A stretch of DNA of 64,000 bases from Colius striatus (taxonomy: Eukaryota; Chordata; Aves; Coliiformes; Coliidae): the NCBI RefSeq assembly GCF_028858725.1, contig NC_084760.1, positions 93,989,867-94,053,866 of the forward strand, given 5' to 3'. The notes under the pieces were generated by a model that ran no database searches, had not been told where the DNA came from, and saw only the letters and a list, made by a program, of their open reading frames with translations. Within the stretch, counting starts at the first letter, position 1. Each line of letters starts with the position of its first letter. The position numbers were made by a program, and so were the translations under genes. Shown one piece after another: positions 40,001 through 49,856 of this stretch.

Positions 40001-43000
40001 TCTTCTCAATTGGGTGTATAGTTGCACTAAGACTTTGGGGCCTGAGCCCTCAAGTGAGAGGGAATTTTGTGAGAGTCTGTTTCTGAGAGATGTTCAACAA
40101 TGCCTCAAAACAATCTTCTTTTTTTCTTTCTCCTCCCCTCCCCCCCTCACTCCAGATTTCCAGAGTTTTCGCCTGAGCTTCAGTCTGGATGCCTGCCAGG
40201 GTATCTTGGCACTCCTGGATGTATCCTTTGACATGAGTGATACTTCTTACTCATATAATACTTCACTGAAGCATTATTTCTTAGGGCAGCCTGAGTGTTA
40301 CTGTGATTTCTCTACCACCAGGACATGGCCCTGCTTGTTGAACTTCTCACCCTCCATAATAACAGTTCAGCTGTGACAGAATGGAATTGGTTTGAGAAAG
40401 GGTTGATTCCTGCTGCCTCTGAAATCAGCAGCCAGGTTTCCATTGACTTTAATGGGAGAAGGATCAAGTATTTCCACGGGCTTGTGGGCTAGGAAATCAT
40501 TATCCTTATAATCATGTGGATGTTGAAGTGGCTGAAGTTTTGGTTTGTTTGAGGGTTTTTTTATGTAACGGGTGCTCTGTGATGTTTAATTGAGAGGTTC
40601 TGACCTTAATTCTCCCAAAAAGCTGAACGCCACTGGCACACTGAGTATTCAGGAATTCAGAGTCTTGTGGAAAAGGCTGCTTTTCTATCTGGTATGACAA
40701 TAATTCTTATGCCTCCTTGCAATAACTTCCTGCTCACAATCCCTTTGGTGTCATCTGTTGTTTTTTGGGGGTGTTGTTTTGTTAAAAAATAACTTTCCCA
40801 CTCTAACTCCCAGGAAGTTTTCCAGAAAAGAGACACTAGCAGATCAGGAAAGCTTGACCTTGTGGAACTGCATGCAGCTGTACAGGAGACAGGTGAGCCC
40901 ACAACACATCTTGGCAAGTCTCATCTTTTTCCTCATAAAGGCTGGAAAAGCCCAGGGCTGGGAAACATCTAAAGAATTGTAGGTAGAGCCCAGGAGGAGT
41001 GGAAAACATCATAGGCTGCGTGATCTTAGATATCTCTTTTTCTTTCCTCAGCTGGGTAAATATATCTGAAAATGATTTTGCTGTGGGGTGGGCTGCTTAA
41101 TCTTTGCCCCAGTGTGGTCTCATACTGATAGTTCTCTGAAACAGAATTGTCTGTCTATTTAGGCCTGGTTTTTAAATCACTTCCTGTTTGTTGCTAATTT
41201 AATTTTAAATGACTGTGTGGGGTGGTGCAGATATGTGCAGGAGGCCAGATCTAGCTCATATTAAATTGCTTCCTCTGCTGAAGATGACAGCTCAGGGACT
41301 GAACCTGGAAGTGTGGGACTTGCGTAGAGGCTGTGCTGGTGCCAGCCTTCAGTAATATAATCTCTGAAGCTTGATCTAGAAATGGAAGATGATACATATG
41401 AGTCCAAATACTAGACTGCTTTTACTGGGATGGGGACTGGTGCCAATCCTACAGCTTCATTTGCATGCTTTAACAGCTTAAATAACACTTCTCTTCTTGG
41501 TATGTGGATCACCCAGCTCATCTGAATCAGTGAAAGCACAGTGAGAAACACAGACAGACCTCTGCTAAAGCAAACTAAAATCCCAGGCCATGAATAGAAA
41601 ATGCTTTTATTCCTTGCAAATGCTGCTTGACATTGGGACCAATGATTTCTATATGAGCTTCCTCTAGATTTTCTTTTTCATCTCCTTTCCTACCCTCTTG
41701 TGGACTATTGCTCTTAAACACAGCTGCTGTTATTACTGTCATACCTCACCAGCAAAGGATGCCCATGTGTATGTTACTCCAACTCTGGCAGGACTGTGAG
41801 TATAGGGGATAATATTTGAACCCTTTTAAGTTTGGAGGAAGTATCTTCCACATACAATCTGGTTTGGGATAGCTAATATTTGATTGAAAGACCAAACTCT
41901 TGGAGAGTGGCCTGTTGAGAGACTGCTCAGTTGTGTGTGCTCACAGCTGTATGCACACCCACAGCTGTGCACATTTGGCTCTGTACAGCTGGGAATTGCA
42001 ATCTCATTCTGGCTTCCCTTTTTGTTGTTTATTTTTTTTCTTCCCCTTTTATTGAAGGCATTTCACTCAGCAATGAAGTCTGTAACTTGATGGCAATCAG
42101 ATATGGTGACCCTGACTTAAAGATCAGCTTTGAGAGCTTTGTGTGTTTCATGCTTCGAGTGGAGATCATGGGAGGTGAGGCTGGCATTATGTGGCTTGCC
42201 AGGCAAGCTGGGCTGCCCAGCTAAGCCCTGGCCTTTATGATGCTGCTCCAGGTATCAGTGGCAAGGTTAAAATTAGAAGGACTAAGTTTCTGAATAGACC
42301 AAGTCTAGTCAAATTAAAGCAAGGGATGCATACACAGGAAATCAAGCACTCTTGTCTCTGCCTTCCCACCAGTCCCTTTCTACAGACATCCAGGCTGTAC
42401 CTATCAAGAAGTGATTTAGTTCCCTGGAGTTTTCCACCAGCATTCTGTAGGAGCAGGCAAGCAAATAACAGGTGGACATCGCTCATATTCCAGGAAGAAG
42501 AGAGCCTTGGAATATGCCTTTGGTGGGACCACAACTGTGATGATGAGACAGCTGATCTGTGAGCTTGCACTGTAGACACTTTGCACAGATCTCAAAACTG
42601 TAGTGGCTGAGGTTGGAACCACCTGCAGTTCGAGCTGCATTTTCACAGCGGAATGGATAGACAGTAAGATGCCCGACTAAATTCAGGTGCTCCCTGTGTC
42701 ACAGTCCTTCAGGGAGCTTCCAGCAATAGAACAGAGAAGCTCACATACATTTGTGAATAGCCTTCAAAATCTTTTTTTTTTTTTCCCTGAGACAGAGTAT
42801 CTTGTCTGCTGTTGATCTCCTGGCTATCAAAGTTAATGCTCCTCATTTATTTCTTTCGCAGAGGCTTTTCGCAACTTAACGCAAGATGGCAAAGGGATAT
42901 ATCTGCGGGAATCTGAGGTAAAGCCCGTTCCCTGGCTGTCAAATGCAGGCTTCTTCATTGCAAGTGGCACTGCATGTTTTGTTCTGTAGCATTAGAGAAA

Positions 43001-43227
43001 GGTATCTTCACCTGATCACTTACAGAACAGGTTAGAAACAGCAAGGACCCTCAGGCTTCTAAGTCTTCTGCTTTATTATGGCTTCTGCTCCTTGTAGATG
43101 CAGAAAGTCTTCAATGCTCTACATTCCAATTCAGTTGTGAATATCACAGGGCTTTCACAGAGATGGAGGAGTTCAATCTGCTTTTCCCATTATTTTACAG
43201 TGGATGATGATGACACTGTACTCCTGA
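21828..43227 (+). CDS. CAPN14: CAPN14, calpain-14 (complete, 21 coding exons, 691 aa)
   Basis: The join is 21828-22058, 24401-24470, 25383-25501, 26100-26236, 27282-27456, 28121-28186, 29517-29602, 30877-30951, 31591-31754, 32406-32569, 33294-33305, 35562-35767, 36319-36355, 37173-37235, 38365-38422, 40156-40220, 40623-40691, 40814-40892, 42058-42174, 42862-42917 and 43201-43227. The total is 2076 nt, or 691 residues plus stop; human CAPN14 is about 684. Calpains are calcium-dependent cytosolic cysteine proteases that cut substrates at limited sites; mammalian CAPN14 acts in squamous epithelium. Domain order is protease core PC1 (about 46-200), PC2 (about 201-340), C2-like CBSW (about 345-505) and penta-EF-hand domain (about 530-691). 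The triad is Cys103, His257 (GHAYTV) and Asn281 (NPWG), and the oxyanion Gln97 is kept. The residues before Cys are Glu-Asn instead of Gly-Asp. CAPN14 rather than CAPN13 is chosen from sequence and from lying between EHD3 and GALNT14. Confidence 0.95.
24401..24470 (+). CDS. CAPN14: CAPN14 exon 2 (70 nt; residues 78-100 plus 1 nt)
   Basis: It lies between the acceptor CTTCTCAG and the donor GTAAGG and encodes [18 protein letters not shown] followed by CQGLV. Length 70 nt is that of calpain second exons. Gln97 of the QG pair is the oxyanion-hole residue. The final G starts the split codon 101. Confidence 0.94.
25383..25501 (+). CDS. CAPN14: CAPN14 exon 3 with catalytic cysteine (119 nt)
   Basis: It follows the acceptor GGCACAG and has the calpain-typical length of 119 nt. 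The first two bases complete codon 101 as GAG. The exon then reads [16 protein letters not shown] and ends KYAGIFHFR, residues 102-140, with the nucleophile Cys103. The family residues before Cys are Gly-Asp; here they are Glu-Asn. Using the AG two bases later would break the frame. The donor is a weak GTACAT. Confidence 0.95.
26100..26236 (+). CDS. CAPN14: CAPN14 exon 4 (137 nt; residues 141-185)
   Basis: It follows the acceptor CCTGACAG and encodes [18 protein letters not shown] and the conserved [18 protein letters not shown] of the PC1 core. It ends with AA of Lys186 before GTAAGT. Confidence 0.96.
27282..27456 (+). CDS. CAPN14: CAPN14 exon 5 (175 nt; residues 187-244)
   Basis: It follows the acceptor TTTGCTAG and encodes [20 protein letters not shown], the TGG turn, then [25 protein letters not shown] and EALVDFTGG are strong calpain signatures at the PC1/PC2 boundary. 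The donor is GTGAGA. Confidence 0.95.
28121..28186 (+). CDS. CAPN14: CAPN14 exon 6 with catalytic histidine (66 nt)
   Basis: It lies between the acceptor TGTATATAG and the donor GTAAGA and encodes [20 protein letters not shown] plus RK (residues 245-266). GHAYTV carries catalytic His257. A longer open frame covers this region in another phase and is not the gene. Confidence 0.95.
29517..29602 (+). CDS. CAPN14: CAPN14 exon 7 with catalytic asparagine (86 nt)
   Basis: It follows the acceptor TTCTGTAG and encodes [18 protein letters not shown] and [10 protein letters not shown] (residues 267-294). NPWG holds catalytic Asn281. The length of 86 nt is usual for this calpain exon. The donor is GTGAGT. 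Confidence 0.96.
30877..30951 (+). CDS. CAPN14: CAPN14 exon 8 (75 nt; residues 296-319)
   Basis: It follows the acceptor CCCTCAG and encodes [19 protein letters not shown] then DDGEF. DDGEFW is the conserved end of PC2. Trp320 is split across the intron (TG|G). The donor is GTAATG. Confidence 0.93.
31292..31306 (+). promoter_or_regulatory. CTCF-like motif in CAPN14 intron 8
   Basis: TGCCACGAGGTGGCA resembles the CTCF core CCASYAGRKGGC with one mismatch. The identical 15-mer, in the same orientation, recurs at 52630. Occupancy is not shown by sequence. Confidence 0.4.
31591..31754 (+). CDS. CAPN14: CAPN14 exon 9 (164 nt; residues 321-374)
   Basis: It follows the acceptor TTTCCCAG and encodes [20 protein letters not shown] onward to [18 protein letters not shown]. 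This is the PC2 to CBSW (C2-like) transition; the GRW and STAGG stretch is typical. The donor is GTGAGA. Confidence 0.95.
32406..32569 (+). CDS. CAPN14: CAPN14 exon 10 (164 nt; residues 376-429)
   Basis: It follows the acceptor TTGTTTAG and encodes [18 protein letters not shown] then [18 protein letters not shown] and [12 protein letters not shown] and the IGFSLY strand are CBSW hallmarks. The donor GTGCAA is weak. Confidence 0.94.
33294..33305 (+). CDS. CAPN14: CAPN14 exon 11, 12-nt microexon (MDLQ)
   Basis: Only four codons, ATG GAC CTG CAG, lie between a strong polypyrimidine-CAG acceptor and GTGAGT. A 12-nt exon at this position of the C2-like domain is a feature I recall of calpain genes, and leaving it out removes residues 430-433 without shifting frame. 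It is therefore supported by family structure and splice signals rather than by length. Confidence 0.85.
34949..35290 (-). repeat. CR1 LINE fragment, minus orientation, CAPN14 intron 11
   Basis: The plus strand reads as the complement of a CR1 3' end: ATCACAGAACCATAGAATGG then GGGTTGG, GAGACTCCACAACCCCTCTG and GGGCAGCCTGTTCCACTGCT, then TTACCCCTTGTCCTGTTGCT. It is truncated at its 5' end (right border, approximate) and carries a deletion shortly after the 3' octamers. Confidence 0.92.
35562..35767 (+). CDS. CAPN14: CAPN14 exon 12 (206 nt; residues 434-501)
   Basis: It follows the acceptor CCTTAACAG and encodes [20 protein letters not shown] onward to [18 protein letters not shown] and [14 protein letters not shown]. 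The [12 protein letters not shown] and FxLRVFS strands close the C2-like domain. The donor is GTGAGA. Confidence 0.96.
36319..36355 (+). CDS. CAPN14: CAPN14 exon 13 (37 nt; residues 503-514)
   Basis: It follows the acceptor CATTCCAG and encodes [12 protein letters not shown], linking the C2-like domain to the penta-EF-hand domain. It completes Arg502. The donor is GTGAGT. Confidence 0.9.
37173..37235 (+). CDS. CAPN14: CAPN14 exon 14 (63 nt; residues 515-535)
   Basis: It encodes [20 protein letters not shown] plus Q. The acceptor is the weaker ATCTTAAAG and the donor is GTAAGT. FFTKHFE corresponds to the first helix region of the EF-hand domain. Confidence 0.9.
38365..38422 (+). CDS. CAPN14: CAPN14 exon 15 (58 nt; residues 536-554)
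   Basis: It encodes [19 protein letters not shown], the conserved INAVQLQ helix of calpain EF-hand domains, between an acceptor ATCACAG and a donor GTAAGT. Confidence 0.92.
39708..39736. repeat. GA-rich microsatellite, CAPN14 intron 15
   Basis: (AG)n followed by AGAGGGAGGGAGAG purine sequence. This is a likely length-polymorphic tract. Confidence 0.75.
40156..40220 (+). CDS. CAPN14: CAPN14 exon 16 (65 nt; residues 556-576)
   Basis: It follows a pyrimidine-rich acceptor ending CTCCAG and encodes [21 protein letters not shown]. The length of 65 nt is usual. Asp576 opens an EF-hand loop. The donor GTATCC is weak, but the phase and next exon fit only this site. Confidence 0.92.
40623..40691 (+). 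CDS. CAPN14: CAPN14 exon 17, EF-hand loop (69 nt; residues 577-599)
   Basis: It encodes [20 protein letters not shown] then FYL. Together with Asp576 the loop [12 protein letters not shown] (576-587) keeps the acidic first and twelfth positions and the central Gly, so calcium binding is plausible. The acceptor is CCCAAAAAG and the donor is GTATGA. Confidence 0.94.
40814..40892 (+). CDS. CAPN14: CAPN14 exon 18, second clear EF-hand loop (79 nt)
   Basis: It follows the acceptor AACTCCCAG and encodes [20 protein letters not shown] then AAVQET (residues 600-625). The loop [12 protein letters not shown] (606-617) has Asp at 1, Gly at 6 and Glu at 12. The length of 79 nt is family-typical. The donor is GTGAGC. 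Confidence 0.94.
42058..42174 (+). CDS. CAPN14: CAPN14 exon 19 (117 nt; residues 627-664)
   Basis: It follows the acceptor ATTGAAG and encodes [20 protein letters not shown] then [18 protein letters not shown]. The stretch [14 protein letters not shown] is the degenerate EF-hand of the calpain C-terminus. The donor is GTGAGG. Confidence 0.94.
42862..42917 (+). CDS. CAPN14: CAPN14 exon 20 (56 nt; residues 666-683)
   Basis: It follows the acceptor CTTTCGCAG and encodes [18 protein letters not shown], matching the calpain-14 [11 protein letters not shown] near the C-terminus. The donor is GTAAAG. Confidence 0.93.
43201..43227 (+). CDS. CAPN14: CAPN14 exon 21 (27 nt; terminal, stop codon)
   Basis: It follows the acceptor ATTTTACAG and reads WMMMTLYS then TGA. 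A tiny last coding exon with the W-hydrophobic-LYS ending is shared with human CAPN14 (WMMMALYS). The untranslated end follows directly. Confidence 0.93.
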   Translation, partial: WMMMTLYS

Positions 43228-45659
43228 AGCAATGTTGTAGAGGAGAAGACAGCTAGGCCTGTACCAGGATGAAGTCTGTATTGTATCAGTCTGTTTTCTG
43301 TGAACACTGGTCTCTCTGAGCTCAGCCTTGCAATTTACCTCATATGAAAAGTCTCCTCAAGCACGCTGACCCAATAACCACAGACTTGGTGGAGTTTTGC
43401 TAATGAATGTATTTATTTTGAATCTTATTTCACTTCCAACCACCCTTCTGAGACGACACCGTTGGATACCCAACTGCTGCGAGTGCCCAGTGGGACACCA
43501 TGGAGTGCAGTCGCTGAGGTCACCTACTTCATGCTGATGTTACGCTGCTGTTGTTAAAGGATGGCATGCCTTGTGGTAGTGCCTGGAGCCTGTGCTTGGT
43601 GATGGGGCTCTTGAGCCTGGGAAAGAGCCCCTGCTTTGAGGAGCTCGTCACCTAATAGGAAATCCCAGTTCTGCAGCTGCCAGGCCCATGGTAGGGGGCA
43701 GGGCTCTGTGTGCTTGTGGGGAAGAAGGGGTAGGGACTCTCTGAAGGAAAACTCTTCTCCAGCCACAACTTGGAAAGTTGGTTTGCAAGCATTCAAACCA
43801 TCTCTTTTGCTTTTGTAAGTCAGCATATCCGTGTTGAAGTGAACCTAAGTGACCAAGCAACGAACTGGGCTTCCAGCTCCTTGTTATGAATGGAGGCTGT
43901 GATGTTTGGATATTTGTTTCAGAACAGCAGTGGGTTTTCTCTGCAGATTGAAAAATATAGTACAGTGAGAAGTAAACTGATGCCACATTGTCTTTAAGTC
44001 ACCAGAGACTGGCAGGGAATAGATGTTCTTTGTAGCATGACACAGGAGCAGTCTGGTAAAACATTTGAATATTTGTCAGTTACTTTTTATAAAGCAAGAT
44101 GAGAGAATGTCTGTACTTTAAAATGATTCAGGCACATGTAGGCTGTAGCTAACTAAACAGTGGAAACTGGGTGCATAGCTGTGAACAGCATCAGAGAGTG
44201 TGTTAGAAGTGAGACTATTCACATCAATCTCAAACGTACCAAGTAACTTTAGCACAATCTGTAAGATCTTCTCTCACTTTCTTACCATCTATTTGGGCTG
44301 GAAATTTTCACACTAAGTGCCTGTTACAAGTTGCTGCTTTGAGGGGTGTTTTTTTTTTTGGTTTGTTTGTGTTTGCATTCCTGCGGACAGCACCACTGTG
44401 GCTCTTTTCCTGTGCACAGCCTGATCTGGGAGCTGAAGGAAACTGCTCCAACGACAATGAGCATAGAATGAAAGACCATACTCTAATGCCTTTGTAGGAA
44501 GGAGTTATATTAAGCTTGCACAGGCAGCCCTCCCTCTGGCATTTTGTGACTTTTGAGGTGCTTAATCTCATAAATATCCTTTTAGAATGTGTATGAGATT
44601 CAGGAATGAGATGTGCTGTGGATAAGAATGTAAACACGAGCAAAAGACTGAGCTCAGGTATCTGCTTACCACTGCATTGAATCCTGTGCAACAGCATAAG
44701 CATGTTTAGAGAGAATCCCCGTGGTGTGGAAGTGTTCCCAGTCAGGAGCCACTAAACAGTAAAAACAACAGCATGTGCTTTATTCCCCAGAACAGTCTGG
44801 TTCTAAATGCTATCATTTTCATACTGTTTTAATGAGAAAACTGTGCAGGACCAACGAAACCAGATAGCTGTACTTGTTTGTTACAGATGACACACCTGTC
44901 TTTTATTTCGAGTGGCCTACCATGGTGTCACTGAAGCTGCAGGGTTGGGATGTGCAAAGTAGAGTGGGTTAGAGGAGGAGGAGCAGGGACATACAGGGCT
45001 CCCCAGGAGGCTCCCTTAGCATCCAGGCACAAGGCACGTGCTCCCTCCCAACTGTCATGCCTCTGCTTCTTTTTGTGACTTGCAGCTGAGCAGGATGGTG
45101 CAGACTAAATTAGCCTGATTTAATTTGCGCTCAACTCAGCGGGGGATGTTATAAACACTGATTTACTGTGTGCAGGAGCAACACTGGAAAAACCAAAAAA
45201 GGTTGCTGGAGAGAGAGCCTAGGTCTTGCTTTTTCAGTACACTGCAAAAATATGTTCCCTGGTACCACCAGGGTTGGCCAGGGGGTTTCTGTGGGGGCAC
45301 AGAGTGTTCACAGCAGGACTTGGTTGGACACGATGGGCTGAGAATCTATCAGTTGCAACTGGGCTCGTTGCACGATGTGTGTGATCAGCTGAGCAGGACT
45401 CATTTAAGGCTAAGGGTATGCTGGACATAGCTCATAGCTCATAGTTAGGCCATGGGCAAAACTGTGGTGCAGGACGCCCAGTTCCCAGTTGCAGTTCCTT
45501 TTACTCTTGTTGTACACATTGGGGTTTTATTTTTGTATCAGATTTTGTACTTATTTACTTCACACCTCTTTAATGCAGAGCGATGTAATTGCAGGGAGAT
45601 TATTTTGCTATTGATTACTTGATCCAGGAAAGAAACAATTCATCCATGCCATGAATCAC

Positions 45660-46120
45660 TAAGCATTTGTAGCAATAAACTTTATTGAGCCATGTGACTT
45701 GCAGTTACGGAATTGTAAAGAATGCTTTACTGGAATGATTATACCAAACCGTGTACAATTCAAACGGAATTATCTGGCTCACAATAAAATGGTTTTTGGC
45801 AAGGGCACCTATTCGGACATCGTGAGGCTTTTATACTGCTAACAGAATAACATTTTCTAGGCAATTCTGAAGATATATTACTCCTCATTTACAACGTGCA
45901 TTGTGGAAAAAATGGTCTAAAAGGCTGCTGAAGGATGCATTTGTTTGTAACGGCAGTGTTTATAGAGATGCTGAGCTTTGCAGCGGGTGGTATTGCTTTA
46001 GCAGAAATGAAAGAGAAGCGGGGCTGCGGCTTGAGATTAGTATTGCTAATACAGGGCCTTTTTGGAAAAGGCAGGTGCGAATAAGAATAGCAAATAATGG
46101 TGGGGGTGTGAAAAGGAGCT
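45660..46120. promoter_or_regulatory. AT-rich non-repeat block, candidate enhancer
   Basis: No CR1 or simple-repeat character is seen. It contains homeodomain-type ATTAG/CTAAT arms around TATTG near 46037-46051 and scattered CpG. It resembles conserved non-coding sequence in texture only. Conservation cannot be judged here. Confidence 0.2.
45674..45679 (+). terminator. Candidate polyadenylation signal AATAAA
   Basis: The first AATAAA I noticed downstream of the CAPN14 stop lies 2.4 kb after it, and a second is at 45783-45788. Either could end a long 3' untranslated region, but a nearer variant signal may be used instead. Confidence 0.25.
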
Positions 46121-46234
46121 GGATGATGAGGTATACTGTAACAGTAAAGCTGAAATGAAATTGAAAGGAACTAATCAACCCTTTGCAAACAAAATATTCA
46201 GCTAGAGCTTGTTGCTGCAAGATCCATGCGCGTG

Positions 46235-46252
46235 CACACACACAAACACACA
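46235..46252. repeat. Short CA microsatellite
   Basis: CACACACACAAACACACA, an interrupted (CA)n run of 18 bases. Confidence 0.75.
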
Positions 46253-46780
46253 GCCCCCCTGCTGGAGTTATTTCTTGTTTTCTGGATATAGTTGGTGCAC
46301 ACGTTTAGCGTGCAGCTGGGGTACAGCAGGTACCTGTCAGCTTTGCTGTGTGCATTCTGCGTGCTCAGGGCTTCTGCCCCAGTGACAACATGACAGGCTC
46401 TACTCTCAAGCCTAACGGGATTCAAAAAGGGGCTAAGATTTACAGGAACAATAAGCATGGCTGCAGTGGTCATGGCCTCAGTGAGGAGCTGGGGCAGAGA
46501 CCTGACAGCTGGTGTCAGGCAAAAAGGAAAGGGCTGCCCTCTGGGGACAAATCAGCCTGAGGCAAATCATCCCAAGGTCATGGAGCACTTGCCCTTGGCT
46601 ATGGATGGCCACCTTTGGAGAGATACCAAGCTGTTCCAGGTTTGAGATCAAGTATTTTTGCCTATCTGTGCTTTTCTTTCTGGGTAATCAGTTAAAATTT
46701 GAAGGTCTAGATGCTGTTGCACAGTGAACCAACGGCAGCATAGTTCTCTGTCCGAGGTCACGTCTCTCCTTTCCACCAAT

Positions 46781-46905
46781 TTCACAGAACCACAGAATCT
46801 CAAGAGTTGGAAGGGACCTCGAAAGATAATCAGGTCCAACCTCCCTGCCAGAGCAGGACCACCTAAAGTAGGTCACAGAGGAAGTCGTCCAGGTTCCTCT
46901 TCATA
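46781..46905 (-). repeat. CR1 LINE 3'-end fragment, minus orientation
   Basis: The plus strand reads TTCACAGAACCACAGAATCT then GAGTTGGAAGGGACCTCGAA, TCCAACCTCCCTGCCAGAGC and TAGGTCACAGAGGAAGTCGT. It is the last 120 bases or so of a CR1 in complement. Confidence 0.9.
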
Positions 46906-49856
46906 TCCCCTTTACAGAGGGGCCAACAAGATTCCTGCCTTACCTAAAAGCATATTCAGTCCTTTGCTGGGAGACATTCCTGTAAGTGGCCACTGTGCAA
47001 CCCACCATGGTGGCTGGCCAACCTGTGCTAGTGGACTTTGCTCATACCACGAGATGCTCTGAGTAGAATGAATAATGTTGCTTTGTTTTTACTTATTAAG
47101 CAGTACATGTAATCTTAACTCCATGATCCACAAAAGGAACCTCTAAATGGCAAGTGGTCTTTGCCCCAGAGCCATCAAAATGAGGACTTTGAAGCTTTTG
47201 GAAGGAAAAGCATGTTTCCTGGAGCAGGCAGTACCCAAAGAGTGGCCACTGAGCAGAGTGGGTGCAAGGTGTCCCAGCAGCACAGATCTTTGCACAGGGC
47301 AGCGATGGAAGTGGAGAGACAACATGAAAATGTACAGTCAAAGCCATTGCCAAATCCAAATGTCCACTAGCTCTTGCTCCCCTCCTCTCCAGTCCTGCAG
47401 CCCCACCAAGATCCTCAGTTAAAACTATGGGATTTTAAATTTTGCAGACCTTAAGTGTTTTGTTTTTTAAAACCTCTTTTGTGAGTTTTCCAAGCCAATG
47501 TTTTGAGTTTTCTGCTCTGAGAGATTTTCCTCCCAGTGTTAGTCCTGCTGAACTCTGGCTGAATACAACTCCGTACTCCACTGTGGAAGAGTGGTGAAAA
47601 GCAAGTTTCCCACAGGTGTGATGTTTACATCCAGATTCAGAAAATTAAGGGCAAAACCCCCCCTTTGTTATTATTTACAGCACTGGAGTGCTGAGGGGAG
47701 GAAGATCAGGTCCCAAGGTTGAGAGCAAGACCTGCCATCTACTTTGAAAAAAGAAGTGCCTGGAGGACTGATCTGCCTATGTTCAGCATGGGGGTACTCT
47801 GTAGTCAAGACTTGATCTGAACCTGTTCTTCCTGAAGCCCAGCTTGCCAGCTTCTCTTCCCTGCGTGCACCGCAGTGTTGCTGCTCTATGTGATGCCCAT
47901 GCTGCTGTGAGACAGATTCTTCCCAGAAGCAACACTTCTTTCTCACTGGCACCGCAGAAGCTGGAGTTATGGCCCCATCTTAAGGTTTAGGGCTTGGCAA
48001 GAAGCCAATGATTGCTGGGTAGCTCTTCTGCACCTCACTAGCTGCACATACACCCCAGCAAATACCCACACACCCCACGTCACCTTCCTAAAAAATAGTT
48101 GCAATGCTGTGCTGAAAAAGAAGGGAAAAGGTATGATCCTTTTTTTTGCTTCTTTTCCTCCCCTACTCAGGGAACAGCTCCTTGCAGAATGAAATGCTAA
48201 CGAGAGCCTTTGCCTTTCCTTCCTGCTGTGTTTTACACTGGATTAGACCTGAAAAGCAGTATCACCAAGCTTGAAGTTCAATTTATCAGTGCAGTCAGGA
48301 TTGATTTGTTACACTACCTATTCTGGGGAAATGAATGTCTCCATCGTGCTCCCTTCCAATGCAGGCAGACCTTTGTTTTGCTCAGATCAGCTATGTAATG
48401 TAGCAAGCTGACATTCCACAGATAAAGGAAAAAAACCCTACAAAATCCTGACTAATTCTACCCAGCCTGGCAGTGCCTGAGACTGATGCCACTTGCAAAG
48501 CACCTGCCTGGTGTTATGGTGGCTGCAGATACTGGGCAAAAGAAGTGCTTTCCACCTGAGCTTATCTCCTACCTTTTTTTCCTTGTTGAAGAAGTGGTGA
48601 AAAGTGCCATAGAAAATTATTCTTGGGTGAAGTCCATGCCCTCTTTACCACTATTAATGTTACAGCTGGATGGTCAAGTTGGCCCTTGGAGCTCAAATTC
48701 ACGGTAAGAGTCTCAGATTGAAAACAAAGTTGGCTTTGTAGAAATTTTCAGCTGTTTTGTGAGATCATGGAAATTGACTTTGGTATTGCTGTTGAGGAGG
48801 AAAATTTTCACTCATCGTCTAGCCCAAGGGATCTCCATTAAGAAAGCAATCAATTAAAAATCCAGTTTTCTCCTGATGTCCGATTTGATGGAATATTTAC
48901 AGCAAACCATGGGAAAACGTGGGAATGACATTTTCAGATTCAAAAGGCTCAGAATGTCGATTGCTATGAAGAGTCTTATTTTAAAAAGACATGTTTTCTT
49001 TCTAATGAGCCATGCACTCATCTCATGTGGAGGGAAGGGTTAAGAGGCGAAGGCCCTGCGGAAACATGTGGAGATCCTCACACTGCTGCAAACGTGGCTA
49101 CAAGAAGGACGTCTGTGAGCTGGTGCTCATTAAGCGAGACGAAATGAAAGAGGTAGTTGCTCTAAAGTATGTTTTTTTCCTCAGGTAAAAGCAGGATTTC
49201 TTTCTCATAAATACGCTGCAGCTAGACATAAACCACTTATTGCTTGAAAGCAGCTCTGTGCTGCTGAAGAGCTGGAGCTCATGAGTGAGAAATTGGGTCT
49301 TAAGCAAACCTGACCCGGGCGCTTTCAGCCTGGCTCCTGGCAGCAGCAATGCTGCTTTTTTGCCTGAGCTGAGGCTGCAGAAGCCTCCTGCCTCTGCAGA
49401 TCAACGCTGAGTTTCCAGAGGATGGGAGGCATGGTGGGGTTATGCCTGAGATAGCCTTGTTACCCCTGCCTCTCGTTTCACCCTGCCCCCTTCAAAACTG
49501 AAGGGTTAGCTAGGAATATGGCTGCTGAAATTGAGGCCATGTCTGCTCTTCTAGTCCCTACATCCAGCCCTCTATTAGCCTGTTTCCTCTAAAAATGGAG
49601 CAGGTAATGCAGAGCTTTGGAGCACACAGCATGACCCTTCCACAAAAAGGGTCATGGAAACAGCCACAGGCCATTTTGGACGCAGCGAATATCTTGAAAG
49701 CTGCACATCTTTCAGTATGAGATTCCATGTTGTCCCTTCTCGGTACCTTAGGTGATCGTTGTAATTTATCATGTTTCCTTTTAAAAGGAAACAAAAACCT
49801 AAACCAACCCAACATCATGCACTCTACCTACCTGCTCCTTAATATTACACACATCT

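Noticed and set aside
44308-44703. 131-codon minus-strand frame downstream of CAPN14
   Set aside because: No recognisable motif, a lysine- and threonine-rich low-complexity end, and no splice or promoter support.
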